From Terebella lapidaria (Eukaryota; Annelida; Polychaeta; Terebellida; Terebellidae): 64,000 nt of DNA. Each line of letters opens with the position of its first letter. Position 1 is the first letter of the stretch. The DNA lies in contig OX424560.1 of assembly GCA_949152475.1 (NCBI GenBank), forward strand, positions 7,068,001 through 7,132,000, written 5' to 3'. Position numbers and translations under genes: made by a program. The notes under the pieces were generated by a model. The model ran no database searches. It was not told where the DNA came from and saw nothing but the letters and a program-made list of their open reading frames with translations. Positions 37,486 to 52,922 of this stretch are shown here, piece after piece.

Positions 37486-40400
37486 CACTCCCGCATATGT
37501 TACAAAATGGATATTTAAAAATACCCCCTATCATTGCAGACAATGTAGCTTAGATTTTTGTGTCCCTCCCGCAAATGAACCGTCATCCATTCTTCTATTA
37601 GAATTGACCCAATGCTGTGACGGATATAGATATCCCGCTGGCAACAGCAAGCCATCAAGTTTGCTGCAACTCACGGCAACGTCCAATAAGTGGCCAACGG
37701 TGATTTTTGTCCTACATGATCGAATCCACCATTATGTCAATATCGATCACCAGCCGATTGATACACACAACTCAAACTGTTCTCATAACAACATTCGGGT
37801 TCGCGACCATTTTAGAAGAACGTCGGGCGATACAGACAAAATTCCGCCCACCACACACCCTCGATGATATCTCACTCGCCTGATGAATATAACATTATCG
37901 ATGTACAAACTATTCCCACGTTCGCTGACCGAAGCATTGTTCATTTAGTTTCAAAATTCGCGGAAACAAGTCGAGGCAAGTTCAGTGATAATTCATATCA
38001 TTCTTCAGAATGAGGGAAAAAAAACATAGCTACAGAAATACAGAAGAGAGATTTGCTATTTATTGAAGGAACTTTCCTAGATGTAGCCACAATCAGGCTA
38101 ATTAAACAGAACAATGTTGCTGAACAATAGGAGAAAATCACGCACTACACCAATCAATTTCCGGAACATGCCTTCCTAGTTTAGTAAAATATATTGAAAA
38201 TACAAACAAGTTGGCTACAATTACTAGTATGTTTAATATGAACATGTATGTCGATTGATCAACTATGAAACACGTTTTTGTCTGAGCAATATGGACCATC
38301 ACAGGGAATCAATGCATACTGTTTAGTTCCCCATTCAAGGTTTCCTGACATGTTAGTGCCACTCAATAATGGATACACATCGCCGTTGATGTAATATATC
38401 CCATGTTGATTTCAAAACTGCAAGAGATGAAACTTGATCCATAGGACTGACTAGTGTCAACGTTATTACGTAAGAGGTATGAATGTTTGTAATTTGATGT
38501 GTTTCGGATTACTCTTCTTCAATGTGCGTCACACTCTTAGGGGCTTTATCACGAATGACCACGTGCATGCCTTGCGTTTTTTACTCACATTCTCAACTTT
38601 TTTTATCACAAAGCCTGTCTTCAGTTCAGAATAATCATGTCTGAAATCCCCCCTCCCTAAAGCATTCTACGAACGAGACCCTTTGGACAGTCATCAATCT
38701 CATATGACGTTTCAAATACAACTGGTGTGAACAAAATCGAATCAAAGACTTCACTGACATTGTCTCTAAACGATTGTCGAACAGGAGTTCATCTGCTTTT
38801 AAAATATGATGAGACCCAAATCAGCTATTAGGTTTGTGCGTTTGGGATTTGAAACAGCAGACGAGGTGGAAATAATATATACGTCTGGTACGGAAAAATG
38901 AAGAAAAAAAATTGTTACACGAACATTATAAAATATGTTTCCGAAAACATGGAAATGAGAGAGTTGTATAATTAATGCGGATACAATAATACAGTGAACT
39001 TTGCCCCCCATCTCTCCCTCAACAGCTTTATTACCACTATAGCCATTAGGTTGCCGGGTGTATGGTAGTTGTTCTTTGTGACGCTGCAAGCCAACAGACA
39101 TCCCGTGCAAAAGAAACAAAGTCGGTATCATGTCGAGCGTGCCAGGTTGGTTTTGACAGAGTCTTCACTTAGGCCTTTTTGAGATTCTTTACCGACTTCA
39201 CAATTCGCGTGATGCAAATATTCAATTTCGTTTCTTGTTCCATTTTGTTGTCTGGGAATGTCATCCCACTACCATTTCATGTTTGACAAACAATCGATCG
39301 AGACAGTTCTGTGATGACCTTGAGCAACTCATGCACATTGATCTGATATCGAAGAGCATATGACACTAATCAGTGAGCGAGTGATTATCCATCCTGATGT
39401 AAGGATTTGTTCATCAGCTTGTTTTCTCATTATGTTTTTACATATATAGTATGGTATATATCATTTGTCTGAGAAGACTGCAGTATACAAGCTTCATAAG
39501 TCACTAATAACGTGTATTCTGATTACTACGCCCAAATCCATAATTGAATTTCTCACCACGGTATGCAATGGACTGCTAGCAACGCGCCCGATGCAAATGT
39601 GTTCCAATTAAGTGACGCCACGGATATATATTTAACAGTGTCGTTCCACCAGGGCAGAATTTATGCACATCTGTAATGCGTTTTAGATGACTCTCAATAA
39701 CCACTCTATATTAAACGCCTCGGTCCTTGCTTTAACCGAACTCTTATCACATAGTAACACCTGCACGTTATGCGTTTTAATTTTTCTACCTTGAACGAGC
39801 GAGCGTTCATCTTCCAGGAATTGATGATCCTCGATAATGGTGAATGTTTCCATGTGTCTACCCCGTACAGGCTACGTGCTTTCAAGTGGAAACCAAGGAT
39901 AAGGGCCTTTCAGACGATGCCTGATACCAACACCATGTAACAGTGCGTTAACATTTCTAAAGTTAGAACGTAGATTTGAATAAGAGTGGTCGGTAACTTG
40001 GTATGATATGGAAAATCTAGTTTGACATTTAAGAAGTTTCATTTGTGATATAATTTTCAAAATTATAATTTTTAGTATTTTGCTGGATGAGTCCTCAAGA
40101 TAAGGCATGATGGCTAAAGCTAGACTTATCTACTTTGATGTCAGTGCCAGGTTCTCATATATTCTGACATGCGTCATAACAAAAACTGAACGACATTTGG
40201 AGCAACAGGAGTGTGCATTGTATAACTGCTAATTTGCCGCACATAATATACCCAATTATCTAAATAATGTGATATGTACTGCATATAATACACAACTGAC
40301 ACGTGGATATTATTACGAAAGCAAAGGTGACCGACATTTCATTGAGGCTCTTTATAATCATCTGTTTTTATTCTCTTTGTTCCTGGCCTTAACTCCATTA

Positions 40401-40800
40401 GCAATTATATTATTACAGGGCATTAGGCAAGCCATGATAGCTGACAGCGTTCTTTGCTGATGTGACATTGACCGAAAGCACCCGGATGCAAACAAAAATG
40501 TGATATTCAGACAATAATTGGCGAGCGTGCCAGGATAGCCGTGACTTGTGTTCCTGTGTGAGATATCATTTGACATATTTTGTACACGTGTATGTCCCGG
40601 AAAATGGTGAAAGCCGGTTACCTCCAGTCAGTCATTTTCTAGGGGATGCTATCCCGTCTGTTACGGTCAGACAGAGCCCTCGACAGGCCGAATAATGACC
40701 TTGAACAATTCATGCATCTGACAGATACATGTAAGCGACACTAAATCGATACGGGAGTGATTTTTCGCCGATGATTATTTGTTTCGCAAATGGATTATCC

Positions 40801-43800
40801 TACAGATTTTTGATTGCTTTTCTACTCTCTCATTTTCTGTTCTGTTTGTGTCAGCAGACACTTGCACAATGTTAACGGCATTGTCATATAATCTACACAT
40901 CAGGGAATCGTCACAAATTCATATTGAATATTGGCGCAATCAGTTAGCTCAAGAGAAAAACATTTCAATATTTCAGTAGCGTTTTCTTTTGACCCATTGA
41001 TACAATACGTTTTACTATTGTTCACAAAAACAATATGATATTGCTTCTCTATCTATTATGTATTTCTGATTTCCTTTGCCCTCGGCTATGGCTTGATTTC
41101 TCGACGGGGTTAGTAGGAAATAGTGATTTGATACCGGTGCTTGAAGAAATACCTGTGTGGAAGACTATAGTTTTTAGTTTCGTTTTACGTTGAATACCAG
41201 TTGCTCCCTGCGTCGTCAGCTGTTCATTTTCCACACGGGAAACTCTATTGATTCCTCGTTACCTCAACGCTTACCTATGTGAAATCTGGGCGGGGTAAGT
41301 ATGTTTTTATCTGATTACAACCGTCTAGCACTGAACGAGACAACCCAGCCACATAACACGTATTAAATTGCGGATACAGGTGCCTCTTGACATGTTTGCA
41401 TAAATTACTGTCTGACAACATCAGAGAAATACCACAGTGTTCGTAAGCAGTGATGAAGATGTCTACACAAATCGGTCTTTGTGGACTTTGTATCACTTCA
41501 ATACATTTGCATTGGTGTCGTGTTAAATCAATTTGTTTCTTTATTTTGGAGCTTATGAAATTGTCATCCCTAATCATTGTTATGTAGCACGATGGAATAT
41601 TGACATATGATAAATTGTACTTCCAGATTTCCATCAGTGATGTATTACACGTGTCAATGAACGTCATTATTCTAACTCATGGCCAGTGAGAGAACTCACA
41701 GTACATCAGTACAATCAGCACTATGTCATCATTACGACAATTGGCTCAAATAGATGTACCTCTCATTCTCAAGCGGTCCCATCAGTCTGCAGTACTTAGT
41801 TCTATACCATCTGGCTGTGAAGTTGGAGATGTACATGTATGTCTGATTTTGGTCGTTACTCGTATTATCCCATGGACGAAGTCCAATAGACTGTCTGAAT
41901 CCTCGGTGCACGTAATAGATGGCGGTGTGGTTTTGAGGGTGATAAATATCATTTGAATGTTCACGATCCTTGAACCTCCCTTGAAACCCTTAGACTGTTA
42001 TTGTGAGGAGTGTCAGAGTTGTCTACCCTGATACCAAGTCTTAGCAATCAGTATCCGCGTATTACCTAATTACAGAGCAGACAATGGACAATGGAAATAC
42101 AGACATTGATATCGAAAATCATAATTACACATGTGGACAGTGAGAATTTATTAGTTGGTTCATCTCTGTATTTTGCGACTGTAATGTAACGGCTGATGTA
42201 TCTCCAAGCTTGGTGCTCCAAGATGCCCCCCCCCCCCCTCTGTGCACGTCGTGTAGCATTGCGAAATCGATGTCGATTAGTCAGATGGCTTTATTCAGTT
42301 AGACTAATCTGGTTCGACACCAATGTCATCGTACTTAACATTCAGTCGCTGGCTGAACAACGCATTGCGTTTCACTCAAGGCAAAGGTTATTTCCCCCCA
42401 AATTATCCGCTACTCTTATAGCATGGCGTGTTGAGAGCCGGCCCGCAACACATTCATCACGAAACAGTCCAGGAATGCCCGGATACTGCCCAATGCTGTG
42501 CACGAAGTCCCCAAACTCGAATCGAATACTGATCTGTTGTGAACAATAGGCCTACTCGTCGGCCTGATGTACACGTAGTATCGAGACATTAGTACATTGG
42601 AGGAATGGTGGAGAATGGAGGAATTGTCCCCGACATATTGCTATTGGGACCAGGTTGGAGAGAACTGTTTTAATGTTTGACATCATTAACCCTGCATACA
42701 ACATATATACACTATGCTACCAGAAGGTGTACTTAGAACACAGTAGCTGAATTGTAACTTGGTTTAGATTGCTTAAAAAGCACAAGACGTTCGATTCGTT
42801 GGAGCTTAGATTATTGTTGTTTAACAATGCAGATAATGCAAAATCATGGCCAGGATTATAGCAAGTACTAACAGTACCGATTGTGTTATTGATCCCGGTG
42901 GCGGAGATTACGTTCGATAAATGTATTCATATTGTAGACATCCGGTTCTTTATATTCTAATTTCACCCCGACTCGCTCCCCTCCGGTAACCCTCTGACCC
43001 CCACTACGCCGTGCAGGACGATGTTGATGATTTTAATATGACGAGAAAAGGGTCACCGATTGTGACCTGAAACGTCGTAACGGATCGCAACCAATGCGCC
43101 GTGTTTGACAGAGATATTAAAGCTGCAACTGTCATCGGTCACTGCAATCCCGATCACTGACGCCAGGAATCACTCCGCCAGCTCGATGTACGGAACTATT
43201 TTTTCTCGGTCTTCTTCCCCCTTTGCTTGGAAAGTAACTTCGGCGATCCATAAAATGGTGCGTTGTGGCATGGGTTGGATTTTTTCCCCCATTCGACGGT
43301 GTGTTCTAGTGAAAATGTCGCGTTATCGACATGTTATGCACATTGTGGCACCGGGTTTGTTTGATTTTTACGCTTGTCGTGCATGCTTTATTCAATGGGT
43401 TCTCGGCGGGTGCACATAGAGCACCGTAATTAATATCCAGAGGAAAATACTCTCAAAGAATGCCAGGTATCATTAACGTTCCCGGCGTGTTGTGATCGAT
43501 ACAAGCTGAGAACATGGATGGAAACCACACAACACACATGTCGTTTTATTGCACCTTTTCTCTGCGGATGACCACCGTAAGATCGACCTCAGCACACAAA
43601 CATACCCCCACCGGCCCCAGCACACGTTTAATCGAGTTTAATATTCCTCCGCGGAGACCGGAAGTCGCTGATCAACGGCAATAAAGTGCACACGTGCTTC
43701 TTCCGTGGGTTCCAAGTCAGGTATTTGCCCCCAACTCCGCCGAAAGGCCACGCAGTTCAGTCTGCTCCCATCGGTGTGTGGAGAAGTACCTTATATCGAG

Positions 43801-46800
43801 CCTTTGTAGACGTCACAATGTGTCAATGAAAATTAAAGGTAAACACTGAACATCGTCCAACGCTCTTAGATTATTAACGGACGAATGCTCGTCTCAGAAG
43901 AGAACAATGGTAATTGCGCAAGGTGATTTTTTATCAGGATGCTCCAGCGAGACTCTAATCGCTATGTGATTGGCAAGAAGCTTTGATTTCACGTCCAACC
44001 CACGACCTCATCATTTCAGCGTGAAAATGACGGTCATGTCGAAAATAGCGCAGAGAAGCGTGGTAATAACGCCGCTGATATCGCTCAAACCTCGCGGCTC
44101 GCAGAACAAATTGGTCGCAAATGACCGCGTTGTCTCGAGAGTACCTTAACGTTAGACTATGGAATGAGTGTGCAAATATCAATACAGATAGATAGATAGC
44201 TACCTAGGCAATCAGTTGGTACCAGGTGGGGCGATCTCAGACATACAATTGTAACGTATCGACCACGAGCTATGTCCATCCGATGACTTCAAAGAAACGC
44301 CTTGTCTTCCCAGGGATCCATATTTACAGGGGTAAACAGGACCGAGCGCGGGGCCTGTGGGCGCGACACTCGGGCGCATTAGTGTACGCGGGGTTGTGTA
44401 GTGTCAACCAACAACAAAACGTCCATATTATGGCGACATTGGACGCGAAACAGTCCCAATATGTGGGGTGATAGATTGGGGCATGTTACAGGCAAAGGCA
44501 ATCTACCGACGGTAAATATAATACGTCAAACTGAGAGAATGAGCAAATGACAGGGCGCCAGCTGTAGACCTGGGGAAGGGGGGTAGGAGGTTTTCTGGAG
44601 CCGGGGAGGGGACAAGGTGGGTTTTATAGAGGAGCTGTCAGTGCCAGGGTGGGGATATCTCTGGAGTGGGACAGGCGAAAAGCGCGGGAGTTGGGGGCTG
44701 GTTCAGATTCAGCTGAGATCTGGGGGATAAATCTCCACAAGATGAAACGAGGATTGATGATTGTGACGATGCTGTCATGATTGTTCTGTTGAAAAAACAA
44801 CAGCAGAGGAAACACAGAGACGGAACACACGAAGATAAATACCGTATTTATTTATCATTATGCTCCGCGGCCCAATCACCTCCCCCAGGACCCCCCCCCC
44901 CCCCCATCCGCTTCTCTTCTCGCAGCACAATGAAAAATGAGAATTCATCATCACATCATCATTGAATTGTTCGTGCGCTTGAGATAAGCGGAGGGGAGAA
45001 AAAACATTCACTTGCTTCTCATCCGGAACTAAAGCCCTTCCGACGACAGGTAACGTGATGCCGCGTCATCCTCTCGCAAACAAGGTGCTCCATCTCCCTT
45101 CGTCCGCCCGTCCGTCCGTCCGGCTGGCTCACGTAGACTGCGGTCCGGAATAGCCCAACATCCCCTACACCCACAAGCCTAGTGTGTGTCTGTGTATTTT
45201 AGGACTCCAGTTCACATTAGAGGCTTAGCCGTCTTAGGTGCAACCCCTTCCCTACCCTCTAGGTCAACCCCAAAAGCGACGAGTAGGTCAACTCAGCTGG
45301 TGACTCCAATGGGGGTGGAATGGGGAGACGTTTCCAAAAGGATCCCCAGATGAAAAAGTCCCACGTTGACATCCGAGTCGCCCAATGTTCCCACTGTTCC
45401 CAATGTTCAGCGCCACGGGAGCTGCCCAGTGCTTCTCTCCTCCATAGGGCGTGTCCAGTCGGCGTCGATATGCATTATAACGTGTGGAAATCAATGGCTG
45501 CTCCTATCAATTTTCACCTGGTCTGTCTCAAGTTCCCACCGTGTAAGCTTGCGGCTATTATCCCAAACTGGACGAGTCATCTTCATAATCCCACTGCTTT
45601 GGATTCACACAACTGAATGGAGAGAGCTATATGCCAGGGGTGAGGAGAGTCACTGGCTATTAGTACAAATATTAGATCGGGGTGGATATCTGCAAAAATA
45701 TAAGGTGAAAGGTGGGGCAAAATGTCCGACTATCGGGTTTTCTCTCACCCCCTTTATACCCTACAAGGACGAACCTCGTTGGAAAGAAGACAAAGCCACC
45801 CGACGTACGTAAGATTATATATGCCTTTGATTTGTGCATCGTCACAGATGACCCTGCAAGCTTTAATAACTGGCTCCGATAGGGGGTAACCGATCTGCCA
45901 CCCACTGCCGTCCGAAAAATGGCCCTGTCAACAATAGCTCTACTCCTAGCCCAAGCACAATGTTGACACGAAGAATCTGCACTCATGATTAATACGAGGG
46001 GAGAACGATTCCAAGGTCAAAACGTACGTGGAGCCTTGGTCCCGTTGGGGGTGATTCTCTCCCTGAATAGAGAACAGCGCCTGGGATGAAGGGAATGAAC
46101 AGTGAAGCAGTAGGTGATGTACTTGGAACCAAGCAAGGGTGACCAATTAAACGAATTGAGAGTTCCGCTTAGAGTGGCATGTGAGGACGCGCATGCGCGG
46201 TGGGGACTTCCTGTCAACTGTTCCACTCCAGTGACACTCGACCGGTGAGATGTTGAGAACTGTGCTTGTGCTTGATTCTTCTCGAACTTGAACGAGGAGG
46301 GATAGAATACACTCACCTTCCTCGTCCAGGATATCATAGGTACCCTGCCCCACAATACGACTTGCCCACTCGAAATATTCAATTCCATTTGATTAATCTG
46401 ACATTACTCGTAAATCTTGTCGAATACAGCATTATAACACACCTGTCATCATTTCTTTACAATTGTCTGACATTTTAAGTATCCTGAAATTACAGCTACA
46501 TGTATACACATTGTACGGATGGTTCAACGACTGTCCCAAACATATTCCTGTAAATAAAATCATTTCTTTCATGGATTTCAGAATCGTTTCATGATCTTTC
46601 CTTTGTTGCGTACAGTTTATACTTTTTGTGGCAAGTTGCACTATTACCATAGAATGGTAATAATAGATATTTTGATGTCAAATCCAGTGGACAAAAACGA
46701 TACACTTCTTTTGACAGATAAATCATGGTGAGATCCCCAACATTCGCCACCCGTCCCCTTCTTGAGGTAGAGACATTTCATTTGACCCGAGAAACCTGAG

Positions 46801-49800
46801 CTCATACACCTCGGGTTTAGGAGTGGGGATTAGGGGCATTACGACTGGGCAACGACCGAATCGTGTCAAGCAGGGTGTCCGTATTTCACGGCTTGTGTGA
46901 CAGATAGAATCTGTCGCCCCCTGTCAACTTCCAGCGAATCTGATCCTGTACCGACTGAACCTATCACTGTGTTGAGAATGGAAGATCATGAGTGCCCATG
47001 GTGCTCGCCATTTGTCTCGTTATTGTTCAAAAGACAACAGGGGGTTGTTTACCAACTCCGCGAGAAACAATCTAGCCATCGCAAGAAGTAATAGATCGAC
47101 CATTAGTCATACTCTTCTTGTATTCCGCGGACTTTGTTGTGTCGGGCTATGCTTGATTTTTCTTTGGAGTGGTCTGCACCGATTTCATAAGTCGTGCGTG
47201 TGTGCAGACCAGGGACCCGAGTAAATTGGATAAATTGAATTGACTACCCGCGGTAAGAACGGTTTTCAAAATGACCAGAATGGATGAAGTTGAACTCTAG
47301 AGATGAAAAGTGCATCTTAGAACATATCTGTGGAATTCAAGTACAAAGCAGCTGGGTCGGGATGTGAGGGATTTTGTGAGCATTAAAGGTTGCTTCGTCG
47401 TTGAACTATTGGCTTTGCTTTGTACGTTCTTCTGGAAAACGTGGGCGTGTACATATAATTAGTATAAACTCAGAAAAGTAAAAGTGTATATGTATCCCAC
47501 TCCTACATACATTTGTATTCTGACAGAAAAAAACTATTTGCAAATATACGTACATAGATTTACAATATATAAATCTCTATTACTCCTCTGACAAAATGCA
47601 CATCTGCAAAATAATAAATGTACTTTGACCTCGACAGTTCTCGTGTTTCTTTGAATGACACACGAGAACGATGCGATAATCCATGATTGATTAATTGTCC
47701 TGTGTAGATCTGCAAGCATTGAAATCCTGCTGAGTAAATAAAAGCACAGTGGTTTCACCAGTGTTGGACCGTCCATGTTAATCTATTTATGAATCCTTTT
47801 GAACCAAGAACATGCTATCGATTGTGTTCGCTCGACTGATTAATGTGTCCGACAAGGTTACTCAACAATTAACCGCTACCTACATAATCCCCATTAAACC
47901 TCAGAGATCCACCCAGTCTCCCTCTAGCTGAATCTTCTAGATCTACTCCAAAATATTACTTGCACCATATTAACCCATGAAGTATCGCTCGATTGAGTCG
48001 ACCCATTCGAGCCAGTCCCAACGTGAGCATTAATTGCGTACTCTTCTCCAAATCAGGCGGTCCATACTGCCCGTACACCCTCCACAAATTCACGACTTTC
48101 TAATCATTCCCTCGGTTTCCAACTCGGCTGTTTTATTTCTCTTGGAACAGACTTTCTCCACCATTTGGTCCTGTTTGGTGCTTGCTATGGACCCATTTGG
48201 GGGCCATTTCTGGATGAAGTAGGCTAAATATATATGCCCGGCTGATCCTCCCCCAATTCAGCTTGCTTCGTAATTGGTGACTGCTGCTTCATCTGTCATT
48301 CGCATTCCAAACTGACAACTCACACTGCCAAATAACCGTACACAGTGGGCCAAAAAGTAAGAGGGAAGGAACCCGAATGACAACGGGGACAAAGCAAATG
48401 AGACGAAGATTACGACGGCATAAATCTGGAGCTGAATTAAGCTAATCTGTAAGCCTGAAACATTTCCCCTTTCCTGCGAACTGGGAATGCTAATGGCTTG
48501 CAACTCTCAATCAGTTTTACTGGGCTGGTCTAGCAGGCTCGGAGCGGACGATAGACCTAACCTCACTCAATATTCAGAGCGCGGTTATTCCATAAAAAGC
48601 AATTGGTGGTTGCTCTGGGAATGTCCTGATTGCATAGCAAGAGTCTCATGTCGGGGCACTTGTTTGTTTGCCCCAAGGGCCATGTCAGCGTCCCCAGAGG
48701 GAGGCTAGACAGGCAAAGATACATGTGCAATTGGTGAGGAGATTTTGATAGCTTTCAGGTGGGCTCGGGGCTTCTAGGAAAGGCGGGATGAATGAATATA
48801 AATGTCATTGTCAATTTCAAGCACCAATTACAGAATTGTTGACATCACCTCGTTTCTGAAATCACCGGAATTTGTACACATTTAATTACACGTAGATGTG
48901 GATCTTTCCAGGTTTATAGTGATATAATTCAACGTTTCCTTATGATGGAACTACTTGTTCCAAAACTCGATCCAATTTTATTTTTGAAAATTTCTTTAAT
49001 TACATATTTCTTCAGACCATACTATACTTTGTAAAACAGACCTATATAGTATCCCTGCCTGCCCGGCACCAAAATTGTTATGTACGAGTACATTTACCTC
49101 AAAGAACAAAAGAAACTCATGCTTGGAATCACTTCATCAACTGGTGGTGACGGCGGCTGAACCTGCTCTTGAAAAAAGAAACTCCGCCACGATCAGGATG
49201 ACGTCGGCACAAAATGTAACCGTATGCGCAGTCATGCACCCGCTGATGAATGGTCCTTACCTTCAGTCGGTTCACACAGAACGGCACGGTTCTTGAAATT
49301 CCACTCACATGTTTTTTTCTCGACATGGAGAGTGGTAAAAAAAGACGCTCATTTTTCCTTGATAGTGAATGAACACACCACTGGTGTACTCGTTAGCTAA
49401 AGTACTGGATAGGTCAATGTCCAAAGGGATGTCGTACATTTAATTGTATTCTTTTTATACGATACTTCTTGTATGCTTTGTATGAACATCATGGAGAAAA
49501 TATTTGCATAACTAACATGCAATGCGAATCTAATACGCACGGTATTATATAAATGGATATGCCACTGTATGTATGTGAACATCACTATTCAGAACATGCA
49601 TGAATTATCTTCGCACATATCTTTTGTTCATTTAAAATCCAAGAATGACTGAAAATATGGATAAACGAAAGCCGGTGTATGCAGTGTAAATAAATATGGT
49701 GTACACTTAGACTCAATACAAACTGGGTAATTTTAATGAATCCCTCCATTTCATCGGAAAGACGTGGTACATTACAGTGAAATCTATTAGGGTCCAGTCT

Positions 49801-52800
49801 TCCTGTTTCACCATTAATTCCTCCAACTCGTGGGACTGATGAGTTTACTTTGCCGTCCATGACTCATCTGGAGATTTAAGACTTCCACTCCCCGCAGTCC
49901 TCGCCCAGTCTCAACTTGGGTCTTACGGAGAACTTTCACGCACAAGACAGATCACAAAATAAGATGTCCACCTCGACTGATAGAAGGTTGTCTTCCTTCC
50001 CCCTGGCTGTCCTTCCTGTTCCAGTCGCCCAACCCCCAACCTCACGAAATGGTCCGTTCTCTTCCCTTATCCCGCCATAGGAAGTACTAATCGGAAATAC
50101 CCTCAGGCGTAAAACCCTATCTGGTCGGACCCCTTTCCGCAGCCTCAAACAAAACGACGAACCGCGATCGATTCTTTATTAAAGGCTGCCCCTGTGACAC
50201 CGTAAGCATATACCTCGGGGTACCCCTGTCATTCCCATCCATTGCATTTCATTGCGCGTTTTGTGTTCGGTAATGCTCTTGAAAAGTGAGCTGTTATTAC
50301 GTCAACTTGGGGAGTCATTTTCAGCTAACTCAAAGCGCATTATAGTACCGTTGTTATTGATGATTCGATCAGTAGGAGATTAAACTTACTAAGTATCACC
50401 CGATAGGATTGTGCTTATTGTTTGTTGAAACCATTTTGAATTACGCCTCTATCTGTTTCGTGATCAACTTATCTTTCAATACAGACCACACGGACGAGGT
50501 ATGGAATTGGATCAGCTCAAAAACCACAAAAACATGTTGAAAAATACCGGATCAAAACGAATTACACGTACAGATCTAACAAGTAGGACTTGACTATTTT
50601 CCCATGAACTTCACAATGTCTGCACGTGATATGTCGCCTCCTATTCAGACAGCTTGATTCTGGGATTTGCCTCGCGAAGACAGTCAAAAAACGCCCTGAG
50701 GTCATAATTTGTACCCCCTAGAAGGTTGCTCAATGGGTTCTTCTCCCGTACTCAGCGTCGCCAGCGATGCAGTTCTTCAATTACCGCGTGGGTGTCGGGT
50801 ATGTAGTTGTGTTCGCCTACTGTCACCTGGGATGTTCTAGTAACAGGTGTGCTGGCAACTGATCGATTTGTAACATGGAGAATTGATAGTGGCCTCCTCC
50901 TACAGTTGATCTGGGAATGGTTGATACTGATTACAGAGGCGCCGCTGATCCATCGGTAGTTAATTCTGCACACAGCACGCATGTGTCTTGTGTGATTTAT
51001 TACAAAGTTTTTACGTTGTATTGTTTAGGATTCAAATGATCTCGAAAAATTCGTCGATATATGGAGGACAACATGGAGGGGGACAAAAGTAATTGAAGAG
51101 AAAAATATTCTCTCCTTCCATTGATCCAAGACATACATAATTTGAAACTGAAATGATATATGCAAATATCAGGCCAATTATGACCAGGATCAGACAAACA
51201 CACTCCTGTTGCACTGCTCGCTCCTAACATAGTCGCGGGCCCTGTTCCGTACCAATGACATTATCATTAGTGATATGTTTCAGTTTACTTTTTTCTGAAT
51301 TGGTTGTCCAGTTACACGTCCGTTTGCACTTCACGGAACTAGGCTTATTCTATTCATGCTCATCATGCATCATCTGAATCCATCGATAATGTGTTTATCC
51401 GTCTACAACTGAAACTCTAGACTTCAAATTCAAGGTTAGTCATTCACTACTCAACTTCTTCGAGAAACCAACCCAACCTGGGGCATCGAGTTTGGAGGAA
51501 AAAAGGTTTACCACTCTTGATTTCCGGTGATTATAGCAGCATAATCACCACCAATTAAGAGAACAGTATGTACAAGTTGTGTTTAAGCCTCATTATCGTG
51601 TCCTCAAACTGGTGCCTGCTCATTAGCTGGGGTCCTCTTTGTTGGGATGAGTGGCTGGTGGATGGTGGTAGGTATTGCTTTTGTGGTGGATATGAAGACT
51701 TGGTCATTGTTGTGTACATGTATATATATACATATAGCCAGTTTTAATTCACAGTATTTCCTGGCTCTATGCGTCATGAACGTTTAGGCCCTACTGTCTG
51801 AGTTGCTAACTCACTTCACGAAATGAAGAATTAATTTCTTTCTCCTGATTTCGACATGACAGCATTATTTTTACAGAACTACGTACTCTCGGTGATTATG
51901 ATTGGTATGTTGCTTTCGGAAATCTGAACGCTCAGCTCCCTCATGCGTGGACAGACTCATACCAGCCATTTCGACATATTCATCAATTGGTTTTCAAAGC
52001 TTATCGAATGATTAGCTGGACGTCTTCAATAATTAACTGTCTCGACACGGTGTCCAACTTTGATCACTCACTCAATCGTTGGTCCCAAAACGATTTCAGA
52101 TACCACTCCCGGTATGGTCTCCAATGCACTTTGTACCTTTTAACGCACCGCTGCGCGTCCATGGCGAGGGTTTCTTTTTCCCCAATCGACTATACCAAAG
52201 GGGGTCCCGCGGATCGCCACCAGACTCCCTCAACTCCCTACGTACTTTTACAGCCCGCTCTGAGTTGGGGGACAGGCCATCACCGCGGAGGGAGGCACAC
52301 GGCCTTGTGCTGACGAGACACAGATCGCTCGGAGAATCGATCACCCGGCAAATATTGATGAATGGTCTTTGTCAAATATTGGGATAATTTTCCCATGGTT
52401 TATGATCCCGGGATAGATTTATGCGAGCACGAAACATTGTGGCTTCCACGGGCTCCATCCCAAGCTAGTTGAGAATTAATCCTTCCCCACTCAAAGTTTG
52501 AAAACATAGGTAGCCCTCAAACACTGTGACTATGGAGTCACCGAGGCGCCACTCTGCAGCTAATGGTTCGGTCGTATGTCATGGGGATTGATCCATAGTC
52601 GAGCCGAAGTGAAATATTTCGCCTACCTGTGCCAACGAAACTGAAGTGAACTTTTCAAACTGGAAGTGATTTTGGGCATACTCTTAAATGTTTGTTTTTG
52701 CTTTTATTTTGTTCTGTCTACATTGTTTTCTCTTCGATCGCCTTCTGGCTATAGGGCATATTGTGTGGACAACATACATATTTTGGTTACAGAAACAATA

Positions 52801-52922
52801 CTGGCTGTACAGTACATTACATAAGAATTGAAATAAATGTTATGTTTCAAGTTGTAAAATATTGGCACTGCATTTATTGATTGACTAGGTTTTCATGTAT
52901 ATGTATTTAATATTGCAAAGAC
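40801..52922 (+). other. 3' part of intron 1: no gene seen
   Basis: This is non-coding by inspection. It contains a C13 run (42226-42238), a C15 run (44891-44905), a short (CCGT)n tract near 45102-45122 like those in the Helentron-like elements, and a (GATA)n tract near 44185. The 42.9-46.4 kb part is less AT-rich and could hold regulatory DNA. The longest open frames (148 codons at 45366-45812, 130 codons minus at 41275-41667) show no domain. Confidence 0.45.

Larger units (their letters stand above)
28500..40800 (+). repeat. Tandem segmental duplication inside intron 1 (unit ~4.2 kb)
   Basis: Two well-preserved direct copies lie at about 30890-34980 and 35190-39500. Matched anchors include 30910/35215 (catcccgtcctta), 32755/36805 (gaagctaaacataa), 33420/37605 (gaattgac), 33915/38095 (tagccacaatcagg) and 34540/39055 (ggtagttgttctttgtg). 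More degraded partial copies match at 28560-28700, 29770-29950 and 40500-40780. Offsets range from about 4.06 to 4.5 kb because of indels. The paralogous open frames at 33408-33803 and 37448-37867 diverge at replacement sites as freely as elsewhere, so no gene is inferred. Confidence 0.8.

Noticed and set aside
33408..37867. Paralogous 131- and 139-codon open frames at 33408-33803 and 37448-37867
   Set aside because: Similarity is explained by the 4.2-kb duplication. Changes are spread over all codon positions and a third partial copy near 29.8 kb does not keep the frame, so no protein is inferred.
45366..45812. 148-codon open frame in intron 1
   Set aside because: No domain, a second frame is also open over much of it, and the sequence is moderately GC-rich.
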